From Gymnopilus junonius (lineage: Eukaryota; Basidiomycota; Agaricomycetes; Agaricales; Galerinaceae): a stretch of DNA of 29,351 nt. Of this stretch, positions 1 to 10,157 are shown in pieces. The notes under the pieces are model-generated. The model saw only the letters and a program-made list of their open reading frames with translations. It was not told where the DNA came from and did no database searches. The stretch spans positions 1 to 29,351 of the forward strand of contig JADNYJ010000403.1 in the NCBI GenBank assembly GCA_015501075.1. The letters run 5' to 3'. The position numbers and the translations under genes are program-made. Positions within the stretch are counted from its first letter, which is position 1; each line of letters starts with the position of its first letter.

Positions 1-1190
1 AAGTTGGTGTCTTATCGACAGCCATGATCAACGGTTCCGGAAGTGCGTTCGGAAACTTTTTTCTTATATGAGACTTTTATTTACGAATAATCAATAGTCA
101 TTTATCCCGCTTTGACGCACCCCGAGGTCGTCCTGTACGCCGTCGCTTCCCGTGATGCTTCCAAGGCTACCTATTACGCGTCGAAATATGGGTTTCAGAA
201 GTCTTATGGCTCTTATGAAGACCTTCTCGCCGATCCTGAAGTGGACTTTGTCTATATCTCACTGCCCAACTCTTTACATTTCGAATGGGCGTGCAAATCC
301 CTTGAAGCGGGCAAGCATGTCCTCCTCGAGAAACCATTTACTTCGAACGCCAGAGAAGCAGCAGCGCTCGTCAAAAAGTCGAAGGAAACTGGGAAGGTTC
401 TCTTGGAGGCTTTTCATTGGCAGTTCCATCCTGCAGCGCATCGTTTCCGGGAGATTCTTGAGAGTACAAAATACGGAGAAATTATATCAACAGACGCTGC
501 GATGACCTCAACTCCCGCTCTTCCACCGGGCAACATTCGTTGGCAATACGATCTCGCTGGTGGTAGTCTCATGGATATGACTTATGTCTTGAGCTTTACA
601 CGATACGCGCTCAGAGCTTCCGTACCCGATGCCGTGCTGTATGCGAAGGCTACTCCATCTAGGGAGGATCCTCGAGTGGACAGCGCCATGCAAGCTAGGT
701 TGCGATTCAAGCGGCCCAATGTCGACCCCCGCTCAGACACCAGTGACGTCTACAGCACAATTTACACAGACATGTCTCGCTCCTGGGCGTATGGCCTCAT
801 CCCTCGATTGTGGGAGCTGCCTTCCATCCGCATCGAAACCGAGCTTGCAGAGATCAACTTTTACAACGCGATGATGCCCCACATTTATCACTACATCGCT
901 ATCACGGACAAGATCACTGGAAAGACTCATTACGAGCAATTTTACAAAGGCGGTCCGCTATGGAAGGAACGAGGAGAGAGTTATTGGTCGACGTATAGGT
1001 ACCAGTTGGGAAGCGTTTGTGGATAAAGTAACAAGGTAGGCACTGCCGGTGTGGTGGATTGACGGGGATGATAGCGTTCAGCAAATGGAGTCGATCCGAC
1101 GCGGTTTATAGGCAGAGTGGGTTGCCCTTGAGACGACCAGCACCATGCTTGCTTAGGTTCATACGAATGTCACGGTTTTCACCTCAATAA
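1..1190 (+). pseudogene. Gfo/Idh/MocA-family NAD(P)-dependent oxidoreductase, 5' end outside window, C-terminus frameshifted
   Basis: The family (dimeric dihydrodiol dehydrogenase / D-xylose 1-dehydrogenase type) oxidises sugars or diols with NAD(P). The gene enters from the left edge. Positions 3-42 encode VGVLSTAMINGSG, a 55-nt intron lies at 43-97 (GTGCGT...TAG), and the exon resumes at 98 in phase, giving ...IIYPALTHPEVV. The Rossmann fold continues to the hallmark LLEKPFTSN with its catalytic-region lysine. The long frame stops at 1024-1026, too early for the family. The expected C-terminus is still legible in other frames. One extra G near 1008-1010 shifts into EAFVDKV, a TAG follows at 1037-1039, then PVWWIDGDDSVQQMES, then an extra C at 1096-1097, then DAVYRQSGLPLRRPAP and a TAA at 1188-1190. 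Three lesions in about 180 nt make this a pseudogene or a badly sequenced 3' end. The family call is firm; whether the shortened protein works is not known. Confidence 0.85.
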
Positions 1191-1286
1191 AATTCCGTAG
1201 CATATTATTAGAGTTAACCGTACATGTTCCTTCACGCCACTAAAGTTAACGTTTTGATTGACGAATCTAAAGAGGCAAAAAGATAC

Positions 1287-1360
1287 TGGCCAACGTGGGG
1301 ATCGAACCCAAGACCTTCGCGTTATTAGCACGACGCTCTAACCAACTGAGCTAGCCGGCC
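1287..1360 (-). tRNA. tRNA-Ile (anticodon AAU), copy 1
   Basis: The reverse complement folds as a full 74-nt cloverleaf without intron. The acceptor stem GGCCGGC pairs with GTTGGCC and the discriminator is A. The anticodon loop is CTAATAA with AAT at positions 34-36, and the T loop is TTCGATC. Every base matches the second copy at 5456-5529. One mismatch sits at the outer T-stem pair. Confidence 0.96.
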
Positions 1361-1588
1361 TACAAAGATGTAATTTACTGTGCGCGGAGAAACAGAATAA
1401 CCGTGTAATCACACGATCCCGCCGTCGCTCCACCGCGTATTTCTAATGACTTGCCTCTTCCGTCTACATGGCTTCCTTATTTGAAATATCCTACTTGCTA
1501 TCCGGAGATCATCCATGCCCATATACGATGATTTTGTCCAGAATGATATATTCTCCCCAACTACATTCTATCGGCCTTCGGGTACCAT

Positions 1589-2232
1589 TTGGATGCGCCC
1601 GCCGTTGTTCGTGTACCCGACATCTTATCTCAAAGAGTTATGCAACCATTTCGTCTGGCGCTGCAGAGGTGGAAAAGCCGCTCCCACTCTAAAGAATCCT
1701 TCCCGTATCCGAGAGCTTCCAAGCCAACCCCTTACCAAATTTTCCACCTATCATCAGGTGCAACCCAGCCCGAGATTAAGGCGCGGTGTGAGTCTCATTC
1801 ATATCTCTGGAAGGCGATAAAGAATAACCGATTCCTACACATACATAGATTATGAGCTGGTAAAAGCCCACCATCCTGACTCTCAATACGCGAGCCACCT
1901 CTCACGGACGTTGCCCATGAGCGCTTTCGGGCTATACAAGCTGCATATGACTTTTTACGAGGCAAGACAGTTCGCCGCACCCCAATGCTCGTCCGTCGGC
2001 TTCGTCGACGGGGTTTGATCCTTATTCACATGAGATGGCGAGGAGAAGGAGGGCGTATTATGCGTACCACCGTTATCCACGAGATGGGAGCGAAGACGGG
2101 AGGTGGGCGAAGCCTGGGTGGGGAGAGGGATTTGGGGCTCCTGCGAGTGAACGAACTGTCTGGCATGAAGATGGATGGAGGGAGAGGATGATTCTGGCTT
2201 TTGGCATGATGGTGAGGCTTAACATTTCATAG
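1589..2232 (+). pseudogene. Relic of a mitochondrial-type J-domain (DnaJ-like) co-chaperone
   Basis: J-domain proteins stimulate Hsp70 ATPase. The J-domain is read as PTPYQIFHL...PEIKAR, interrupted by a 61-nt intron (1788-1848, GTGAGT...TAG) and resuming as YYELVKAHHPDS, with the HPD triplet at 1872-1880. The tail then changes frame: AHERFRAIQAAYDFLRGK starts after a missing base near 1895-1905, and GFDPYSHEMARRRRAYYAY starts after another shift near 2010-2015. An Arg/Ser-rich stretch at about 1600-1650 (SCTRHLISKSYATISS) in yet another frame looks like a mitochondrial presequence and must be joined by a shift near 1690. At least three frame changes in under 700 nt argue against a working protein. 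The HPD motif makes the family call good; exact ends are uncertain. Confidence 0.7.
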
Positions 2233-2290
2233 TAGAGCACCAACGATCTATGACTTACTGACTGACACAACTGTATTCACTCAGACATTT

Positions 2291-2790
2291 CTAGCGGAAT
2301 GTTCCTTCAATGCCCTTCACGATTCTATCCATGTTTACAGGTCCTTCAGTGGATCCCTCCATGTACACACATCCCCTCCGACACCGTCACCTCCAGAGCG
2401 GAATGGTTCTGAATCAAGTTCCGAGCCTCTGCCTCAATGCCAAACTCCGAAAATTCATTCAGAATCCCTTTCATCGACCTGACAAAAGCCATCGAGAAGC
2501 AGTCTCCGCTCTCCAGCAGGTGCGGAGTGAACGCAATGAAATAGGTCCTGAGAGGCGGGAAGGGGTGCGGAAAAGAGTGCGATGATGGCCACAGACCGCA
2601 AGCGCAGTCTCCGCCAAATGGAGGGCGCAACGTTCGGAGACGTCATGCCTACGGGACCCACCAACGCCGGTGCTATTGACAATGACAAGGGCAATGGAGC
2701 ACCGTAGGATTGAGCCGCCTCGAAGATAGCACTTTCGAGGACTGCCGTGCCTGACGGTCGCAAATGGACGTCTAAACGTCGACAGCACCT
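2291..2790 (-). pseudogene. Unidentified protein-coding relic, reading frame broken three times
   Basis: I do not recognise this protein. Protein-like peptides follow one another on the minus strand in changing frames: GTAVLESAIFEAAQSYGAPL and APALVGPVGMTSPNVA in one, HLAETALAVCGHHRTLF in the second, then YFIAFTPHLLESGDCFSMAF and RSMKGILNEFSEFGIEAEAR in the third, ending MEGSTEGPVNMDRIVKGIEG before a TAG at 2291-2293. Each switch fits a one-base indel rather than a spliced intron. It lies tail-to-tail with the J-domain relic. A coding origin is inferred from peptide quality only. Confidence 0.45.
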
Positions 2791-2793
2791 CCC

Positions 2794-3750
2794 ACCCCTC
2801 CTTTGTCTTAGCGAGGCAAACGAGGGCGAGCGGGTAAGGTCTTTATTTGAGAGTATATAATTATTCTGTATTCATGTATTTACTAGTACAATCATTCCGG
2901 GCTTTGATTCTTAGCCAGATGCTTACGACCCATTCAATGTAGTGATCGACTCAGTTCATCCTCTAGGAGACCCTTTCAGCAACCACTCTCGTTCTCTATC
3001 CTTTGTTTTTGTCCTTACTGTTGTTAAGTTACCTTCATTGAGGACTTACCCCATGCGAAATAAGAAGTCAGGATGGTTGCCTGTCATACCAGTTTCACGA
3101 CAATCGCCGCTTTTAAGCCTGAATTTATATCCTGCTAACCGCCATAACTACATAGACTTTGGTTGCGCAATGTTTATTACTGAAAATTCCTCGACGACGG
3201 ACGGTCCAGGCCAGGGGTGCTGTTTATTTTAACCTTTTAGGCGACACTTTGCCCCACATCGAGGACTCGAAGAAGTAGAAGGTCGCTAAGTCACGCCACC
3301 GACCCGCAGTTGCTTTATGTACGCGTTGTTATGCCCACCGATCGCTCCATTTCGGGAAACTTGAACATTTCCAATTTGTCCCGGTATTCCGAGGCTGCCG
3401 ACTTGAACCATCAAAAAAAACACGGCCATCAGGTCGACCAACATAAACCTAAACCTTACTCGCGCTTAGCAAAAACCGCCTCTTTCTTGCCCGCCACCCA
3501 CCACAGCCCCATAACTGCTTTCTTTTTTTAAATTCATCAAAGGAAACCCTTACTCCCTCCTGTAACATACCCACGAAACCATCTTTGACACGACCGCTCT
3601 TGGCACGAGTTCGGAGCATTATATTCTTTCATACGTACCATTGATAAATCCGCCGTTTCTCACAGTTTCATTTCCTGGTTGAATTCGAACCAACCTTCTT
3701 CTTTCAACCTGCATCTTTCTCCTCTCTTCGTTCACATTGTACCACACACC
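2794..3750. other. Stretch without a supportable gene
   Basis: Short ORFs at 2942-3232 and 3310-3531 have no recognisable domain, no splice context and no typical codon pattern. The last 200 bases are pyrimidine-rich with a run of A/T near 3520, as expected ahead of the ATG at 3751. Confidence 0.5.
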
Positions 3751-4723
3751 ATGACCCAAACGACATATCTGACCTCCTACTCCTCCTTCTTCTCCTCTGG
3801 ACTCCTCGCCCAGCCTGCACCGCGTGGCCAACGACGAGGCACCTTCAGCTCGGATAAGTCTGAACCATGGGACGAAGGCGTGTCCTCCCCGTCGCGTTCT
3901 TCCTCGCCCATGCCTCTGCCGGACGACTCTGACATGGAGGTCGACGCGAACGAGCTCTCCCTAATTCCAACGCCAGGAGAAGCCCACGCCTACTCCGCGA
4001 TCTCTGGATGACATGCAAAGGATGCCAACGCCCACTGGCAAGGCGCCACCTCAGTCGGCCCGTTCTGCAGTGCAACCATCGTCGCAGCAACCTCAAGCCC
4101 CTCGACTTCGCCGCGTCGCTCCAGCTCGACTCTGGGGACTAACCCTATGACGGTTATCCGCTCCCCGGCACGCTCAGCTGGCAATGCGCTGCATCTCCAG
4201 AGGCGAGGTCCGGCAGTATCAACAACGCACGATCACCATCTACGGCGGGTCTGGATGGTATGTGGCGACGGAGAGCACCAGCATGGTAGGCCGCATAAGG
4301 AGCGCAGTCTCTCAAGCGTCAAGTCTCTCCCTAGTCCTGCTGTGGGGGTCAAGTTTCGGTTACAGCCTTTCGGTTCGTTCAATCTTCTGCATTGTTTTGG
4401 TCATCACTCTGACGCCTTCTTCAGTCCTCGACGCGCTGCACGCCGTGTGCACACAATCCACCGCCAGCTCCCTCGCACCGCTCCTAATACACCCCTTCCA
4501 GCTCTTCCTCCTCTGCCATCGCCTCTTCCTACTGCATCTTCTCATTTACCCGACGAGCCAAAACTCAGGCCGGCTGATCTCAATCTCAAATCGGCTGCGC
4601 AGCACCTAGCAACCCCTCAAGTCTCCCGCACCAACATCGGCGCGAGCTCGGGGACTTTCTGTTTCGAACAGCGCTCTCGACGGTGCTGAGAATAGGATTG
4701 ACGAGGAGATGAAAGAAAATTAG
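3751..4723 (+). pseudogene. Relic of a Ser/Pro-rich low-complexity protein
   Basis: The ATG at 3751 opens MTQTTYLTSYSSFFSSGLLA and stays in frame through a Ser/Pro/Asp segment to a TGA at about 4009-4011. The same style of sequence continues in other frames: EKPTPTPRSLDDMQRMPTPT from about 3978, MTVIRSPARSAGNALHLQR from 4147, ATESTSMVGRIRSAV near 4265, a Pro-rich PNTPLPALPPLPSPLP near 4475, and a last piece VSNSALDGAENRIDEEMKEN ending in TAG at about 4721. At least four frame changes are needed to join these. It resembles Ser/Pro-rich fungal proteins of unknown function that carry a conserved TVIRSPAR-like segment; this comparison is from memory and the role is unknown. Long introns could explain one gap but not all. 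Confidence 0.5.
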
Positions 4724-5455
4724 AACTGAGCCGAGTCAACTCAGATGGGATTGACGTGAGCTTGCCTTGCTACTTTTAGGACTCGTGTGTAAATTAGATG
4801 ACTGATCGGTGTTGCAGGAAGTGTCTGCACGATGATCATCTTAGTGGCGTCCATGCCCCCCTGCAGATACACATTCCGATTGTTCTGCATCGGCGCTCGT
4901 TCAGATCCCGTCACCATTACACACATCTCAGCTCAGCTCAACGAATGTTCCCGACCGCACGTTTCATGCTTGTTTTCCTTTTCTCTCATGTCTCCCACGT
5001 ATCATATCATATATCTTAACGCGCCTTAACAATGTTAAGGCGACAACACCCATCTAATACCTTGTACACCATCTCATATCCTTTCCCCTAGATGACGACG
5101 GGACGATATCTGATATCAGGTCATATCAACTTTCTTTTCCGTTCGTCTTCTCTGCCGCTCTTTCTCTCCATTTTAAAATATGACTATGCATCTTAATTAC
5201 TGCTACATCATTCCCCCCCCCCTTTCTCATACGGACTGTATATGCCCGCGTCACCATTTTATACATCGCTAATCTATAGATATGTCTCTCTTACAATGCC
5301 TCTCATGTCGTAGCTTATATAGGCTCTCAAGACTTGTCAATGAAACCCTTTGTTTCGTAAAAATGAGATTTTAAAAGGTTTCGCTGACGATGATGATGAC
5401 CACCAGAGTTTCCGCTAAGGATCACTTCAAGTATTAACCAAGTGAGCAAAAAATA
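4724..5455. other. Intergenic stretch with a short palindrome
   Basis: No ORF here looks coding. It contains a perfect 9-bp inverted repeat with a 3-nt loop at 5022-5042, a 12-13 base C run near 5212-5223, and A/T- and pyrimidine-rich sequence. Confidence 0.5.
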
Positions 5456-5529
5456 TGGCCAACGTGGGGATCGAACCCAAGACCTTCGCGTTATTAGCAC
5501 GACGCTCTAACCAACTGAGCTAGCCGGCC
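5456..5529 (-). tRNA. tRNA-Ile (anticodon AAU), copy 2
   Basis: This 74-nt gene is identical in sequence and strand to the copy at 1287-1360, with the same GGCCGGC/GTTGGCC acceptor stem and CTAATAA anticodon loop. The flanking sequence differs between copies, so only the tRNA gene itself is shared. Confidence 0.96.
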
Positions 5530-5775
5530 TGGATGACCTTGTGAAGGTCCATTTCCCCTATAATCAGACGGCAAGAAAATCCCATTTCCGTGGGTTGATC
5601 AACGCCGTGATAACTTCTACCAGCACCTGTGGAGAACTAATTTCCTAGTTCTCGATATACGCTGCAGGTATTAGTATTGCATCCTGTATAATTTTTTATT
5701 GACTTGCATTGTGAAATCTGTCTTAGCGGCGTTGTAATACGGAGTCTTAGCAAAAACAAAAAAAAAAAGAGCGCG

Positions 5776-7516
5776 ATGGCAACCTCTGCTCCCGATCCAG
5801 AACATCGTCTCCCATCGTCAGAAGAAGGGACAAGTCCGGGGAATTGTCTACAGTCTGACGCCCACAATGACTCATTGGTAGAATCTGATAACGGATCGCA
5901 TATTTCCATCTTTCCGGCCGACGTCTTGCTCAGCGTTTTCTTTCTCCTCGAACCCGCCACTGTAGACAAGCCTGGCGATTCCTTTAAATCTCGTACTTTT
6001 CGCCGGACAATCATCAAAGACCCTACTAGAGCAGTATCTCAAGTGTGTCGACACTGGAGAACTGTGGCTATCAATGCGCCGCTCCTCTGGAAGCGCCTGC
6101 TTGATTGGAATACAGTGCCCGAGGAATGGTTCAAGGTTCTCATGGAGCGCACGGCCTCTCTGGATCTCGACTTTTCTTTGGATTATGCAACCGTATACAA
6201 TTGGACTATGGATACGTCTCTAGCCATGAAGAACATTAGGACGAGCTCCCGCCACACAGACAGAATTACATCGATCGAAATCTTTACATTCAGTCAAGAT
6301 ATGAGGAGGGGAATAACATGGCTTCTTTCTTATTTTCCAGCTGGACTTCCAAGACTGGAGAGGATATCCTTCCGCTTCCATATAGGAAGAAAGACGTATT
6401 TTCTTGGAATCGATACCAGAGGCTCCGGATTTGTCGACCTAAGCCCCGAGGGTTTGCGAATGCTCCCTATTGACCGTATTCCTGAAAGCTCCAGTCCTCA
6501 TTATCACAACGTCCGGGTTCTCTCCGCCACTGATTTGCCACAGCCAGCCCCTCACGTTTCAAAATGGCTGTCCATTCTACGACTAATGCCCAATCTCTCC
6601 GAATTGACCATTAAAGGTTCGCTTGGGACTGATGGAGCCATGGACTTGCCCAATGGCGCTGTGTACCTTCCCAAGCTCACCACTCTCAGTCTCGCTGGTT
6701 ATATTGGAGAAAGAGCCGGGATTGAAACCATATTGGACAAAATCATCACTAATGCTGGGTGTAATTTGTACTTCGCCGGGAGACTCAGATGGACGGACAT
6801 CTTCGTTCACTCATCAGACAAATTTTCTAAGTTCATTAGAGGCTTCAAGAATTGGTTCGGCAGGTGGAAGCTAGAAGATTACAAGAGTACCGAGCTCCAT
6901 TCTTGTTTGGATGCGAAACGATTCATAATGCACAATCAATCTGGGGAAGGACCATGGCCGGGTTTATATTTCCGCGTCTCGATTGGCTGGGGAAATCACC
7001 ACCGAAGCCCTCTAACCGACGAACAATGTTCTCTGCTGCAAACAATCTCAGAACCACTAATTTCTATCCTGGATAACTCCATTCGCAATACGCGTCTGCT
7101 CACCATCTGGGCCTGTGGACGGCAAATTGCCATGCCATGGGATAGTTTCTTGTCACGTTTTACATCTATCACTACAATTCAAATCAAAATGACTTGCAAA
7201 GCTACTGGTGGCTCCTATTTCAAACAAGATACACTCAAGTCTATCCTTCTTCAGCTGATATCTTCTCATAATGGTACATAGTCTACCTCTGCAATCTATT
7301 GGTATCAGATTTACATTCTTCCGCATTTCAGATGAAGTCGACACATTTTTGCCGACCCTGCAGAAGATCATCGTCGTGAACCTCCATCAGGTTCAAACAC
7401 TGGATTACTCTGAATTTCTTCAACTAAGGGACCAACCTCAAACATGGTTTGAAATCATAGTCGATGCATGGAACTACGTCAAGCTCCATGGTTCAAATTC
7501 TACATCATCAATTTGA
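5776..7516 (+). CDS. F-box domain protein, 560 aa, two exons
   Basis: This is a probable substrate-recognition subunit of an SCF ubiquitin ligase; the target is unknown. I chose the ATG at 5776, just after an A-rich run, because the frame upstream of it looks like untranslated sequence. Exon 1 is 5776-7273, and exon 2 is 7332-7516 after a 58-nt intron (GTACAT...TTTCAG). Joining them gives GAT across the junction and a 561-codon frame ending in TGA. The F-box lies at about residues 44-108: ISIFPADVLLSVFFLLEP, an insert, then AVSQVCRHWRTVAINAPLLW, the usual agaricomycete pattern. The rest has Leu-rich segments (LRLMPNLSELTIKG, LPKLTTLSLAG) like the degenerate LRR tails of this very large mushroom family. 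It lies between two tRNA genes. The frame is intact, in contrast to the genes on its left. Confidence 0.85.
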
Positions 7517-7696
7517 CTGTATTACCCCAAGTATGTCTGCCTGATACCACTGGAGTTTTTTGGGGAATTTTGCAAACGGCTACTAGTAGATAAAACTCAT
7601 TGGAATATCTCACCTGATCGAAATAACGGATTTATCGTTGACTGGAGTGACGGGTCCTATTAGATAATGTATTAAGATTGCAGAATTATCGCCATC

Positions 7697-7770
7697 GGGT
7701 CGATGGCGTAGTTGGTTATCGCATCTGTCTAACACACAGAAGGTCCTCAGTTCGAGCCTGGGTCGACTCA
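7697..7770 (+). tRNA. tRNA-Val (anticodon AAC)
   Basis: A 74-nt cloverleaf without intron. The acceptor stem GGGTCGA pairs with TCGACTC and the discriminator is A. The anticodon stem TCTGT/ACAGA encloses CTAACAC (anticodon AAC), and the T arm is CTCAG-TTCGAGC-CTGGG. Confidence 0.95.
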
Positions 7771-8028
7771 CATTTTTGCCATTATCAACAATGGAATGCC
7801 GTGATTCAGTCTGTCATTCGCATTCAATGGGAAAGAAGAGAAAGCCCTGGATAACGAATATTAACATTTTCCAAGGGTAATAAAGTTATATATGCACATA
7901 ATGCGAAAGTCGTAGAGATTAAACTAAAACCAATATTGTACTGCAGGGTAACAAGGGAATATAAGACATCATACGGTCAGAAGATGCAATAAAAAATGTC
8001 CACAAAGAAATGAAAGAGGGTAATCAAA

Positions 8029-10002
8029 TTATGCGGTATACTTCACCATCAACCAGACAATGCCCATGCTGAGCGCCAGGATGAGCGTGAACGCAGCAGC
8101 CACATACATCATGAGCTCCCTCGTCGAGACCTCCTTGCTATCATATGCCCCACCAGCCTTTGGAGTCGCTCCATTTCGGAGACTTTCCATACGTTTCTTC
8201 TTGGCCAGCTGGGCGTCCAGTTCTTGTTCCTTGAGGACGATGGCGGTGCGGGCATCATAAGGGTTAAAGGTTTGCTGTCGCGTTTCTCCCGAGGAGAGTT
8301 GGACGAAAGATGGATAGTTGTGTTCACACCAGGCTTCAATCTGAATAATCGGCAGGTTGAGACAATCTTGCTTTGGAGGAAATATGTGCTGGATAACATA
8401 CCTTGCCGCAGGCGACTGAAATGCGGATAAAATTAGGGTCGGAAGGGGTGGCTTTGGCGTGGATCTTGCGCGCGTATTCGCGGAAGATAAACCCGACTTC
8501 TCGAGGGTTTGTTGACCTCATGATGAGCTGTCGTTCACGTTCAGTGCCGGTAAAAAAAATAACCAGAAAGCCAACTCACACCAGCAGCCTCCGCCTTGCG
8601 AATTTTGATATTCCTCTGGAACATCTCCTTGTTCATGAAGCAGAGTTCCAGGGTAGCAATCGCCATCGTCCCAGGGATGGCGCAGAAATTGAACACGCTC
8701 TGGTTCTTCAACAACCTCAGATAGTCCAACGAGTCAACGGCATGCCTGAGCGCATCCAGGACCATCCCGCTCTGCGCGTGCATCGCCCTCCGAACGGTGT
8801 CTTCATCAGTCGCGTACATCTCCTTCATCTCTTTGAACCCGTATTCTGGTCTGCCCCAAATTTCGCGCGGCCAGAAGAACCGGCTTTCGTCCACGTCTTC
8901 CCGGTAATCTCTGATGATGTTGGTTTTCTGAAGTAGCAGGCCCATGGAGTTGCTCAGCTCGAGTTGGCTGCCGAGTGAAGGTGATTCCTTGCCTGAAGCG
9001 GAGAAAATTCGTGACAGGCCCTCGCCGACGAGGCCTGCGACATAGTGGCAATAGAGGTCGTATTCCGCTACGGTTTCCAGGTAGATGGAGCCGGTTGTTG
9101 CTGCTTTATGAGCGTAGTCGGCCATGCCGGTTTCCATTTTCAGGGCGATGTCGATGATGACCTTTTTGTATCTGGTATGCATTAGCAAATGAGGATAGCA
9201 ATGGGAACCCGTAATGCGTACTCGGGAAGTAACCGGTTAACTTCTTCGACAACGGTGTCGTACTCAACGAGAAGCTGTCGATCTTTCTCGTTGGGACCGC
9301 AGCCATCAAATTTCCATCCTGGCGTCACGGTGTGGATATGAAAAAACCGTAGAATGGGTTGCTTGACATCGTCTGGGATGGTCATATCGTCTTCAATAGT
9401 GTCAAGCCCACGGAGCACAAGATAGAATAAACATATCTAGAGAAAAAAACACGTCAGAATCTGACACGTTTGCAATTAGTTGAAAAGGGTGGAAAATGAG
9501 GCTATTAAATAAGCTCCGTCGTTGACCCCAGCAGTGGAATGATTACAAGGCCAAGTGCCGAAGGGGGCTGGCTCCAGCAGGTGCTCTTGGGCACTAAATA
9601 ACGTCATGAATAGGAGAGGGCAAAACGCATGGCTAAGCTATGCAAGAAAAAGCGAGTCTCCTGTTTCTAACGACAGAGGGAAAGGTCGGATTTTGGAGAG
9701 CCGCCAAATGACGCGACGGCCGCTCTGGCACAAAGAAAACGCAGATGCAGAAAAGACGTGTCATAACTCACTGTCCTCGCAAGATCGCCCTCCAACTCCT
9801 TAATGACAGCAGAAAAACTCCTACTGGTCATGTCGAGAAACTCCCAGCACCTCCTCATGGACGCCCTGTCCCACCCAGACGTGGGATGTTCCTTCAACGC
9901 GGCAATATCCCGCTTCTGCTCATGGTACAGGTAGAACTGTACCAGGGTTCTGAACTCCAGAGGGTGCGTAAGGAGCAGAGCGAGCCAGTTTATCGCAGCC
10001 AT
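8029..10002 (-). CDS. ERG9: Squalene synthase (farnesyl-diphosphate farnesyltransferase), 491 aa, five exons
   Basis: Joins two farnesyl diphosphates to squalene with NADPH, the first committed step of ergosterol synthesis, at the ER membrane. Exons on the minus strand are 10002-9772, 9436-9222, 9171-8580, 8527-8402 and 8340-8029. All junctions are GT...AG and the frame closes exactly (492 codons with stop). The start is MAAINWLALLLTHPLEFRTL. The first Asp-rich motif is DTIEDDM (exon 2) and the second is DYREDVDESRFFWPREIW (exon 3), both intact. Exon 5 ends with one hydrophobic membrane anchor, YVAAAFTLILALSMGIVWLM. Length fits fungal ERG9. Introns 2-4 are 50, 52 and 61 nt, but intron 1 (9437-9771) is 335 nt, far longer than any other in the window. 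The gene is divergent from the small ORF at 10158 and shares a 155-bp promoter region with it. Confidence 0.97.
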
Positions 10003-10157
10003 TGTTGGAGGGAAGACGGAGGGTGGGAGATGGAGAAAAGGGGTGGAATGAAACGGCTTTTTTAAAAAAATGTGCTCATACGATTTTCGCAACCCCGCAT
10101 TCGCTCACCCGAAATAGATCTTTTCTTCGGCCGGCTCCTTGCATTTGTACCACCACG
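10003..10157. promoter_or_regulatory. Shared divergent promoter region of ERG9 and the 83-aa ORF
   Basis: Only 155 bp separate the two start codons. The ERG9 side is purine-rich on the plus strand (pyrimidine-rich on the ERG9 sense strand). A T/A run lies at 10060-10070 and could serve as a core element in either direction. I see no clear sterol-response motif. Confidence 0.5.

Noticed and set aside
152..505. 117-codon frame on the plus strand
   Set aside because: Overlaps the Gfo/Idh/MocA frame, which carries the recognisable motifs.
1..4723. Repeat-induced point mutation as the cause of gene decay
   Set aside because: Lesions are one-base insertions and deletions plus a stop; no C-to-T or TpA excess pattern is apparent.
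7271..7516. Separate small gene after the F-box ORF
   Set aside because: A 58-nt intron joins it in phase to the F-box exon, so it is the gene's second exon.
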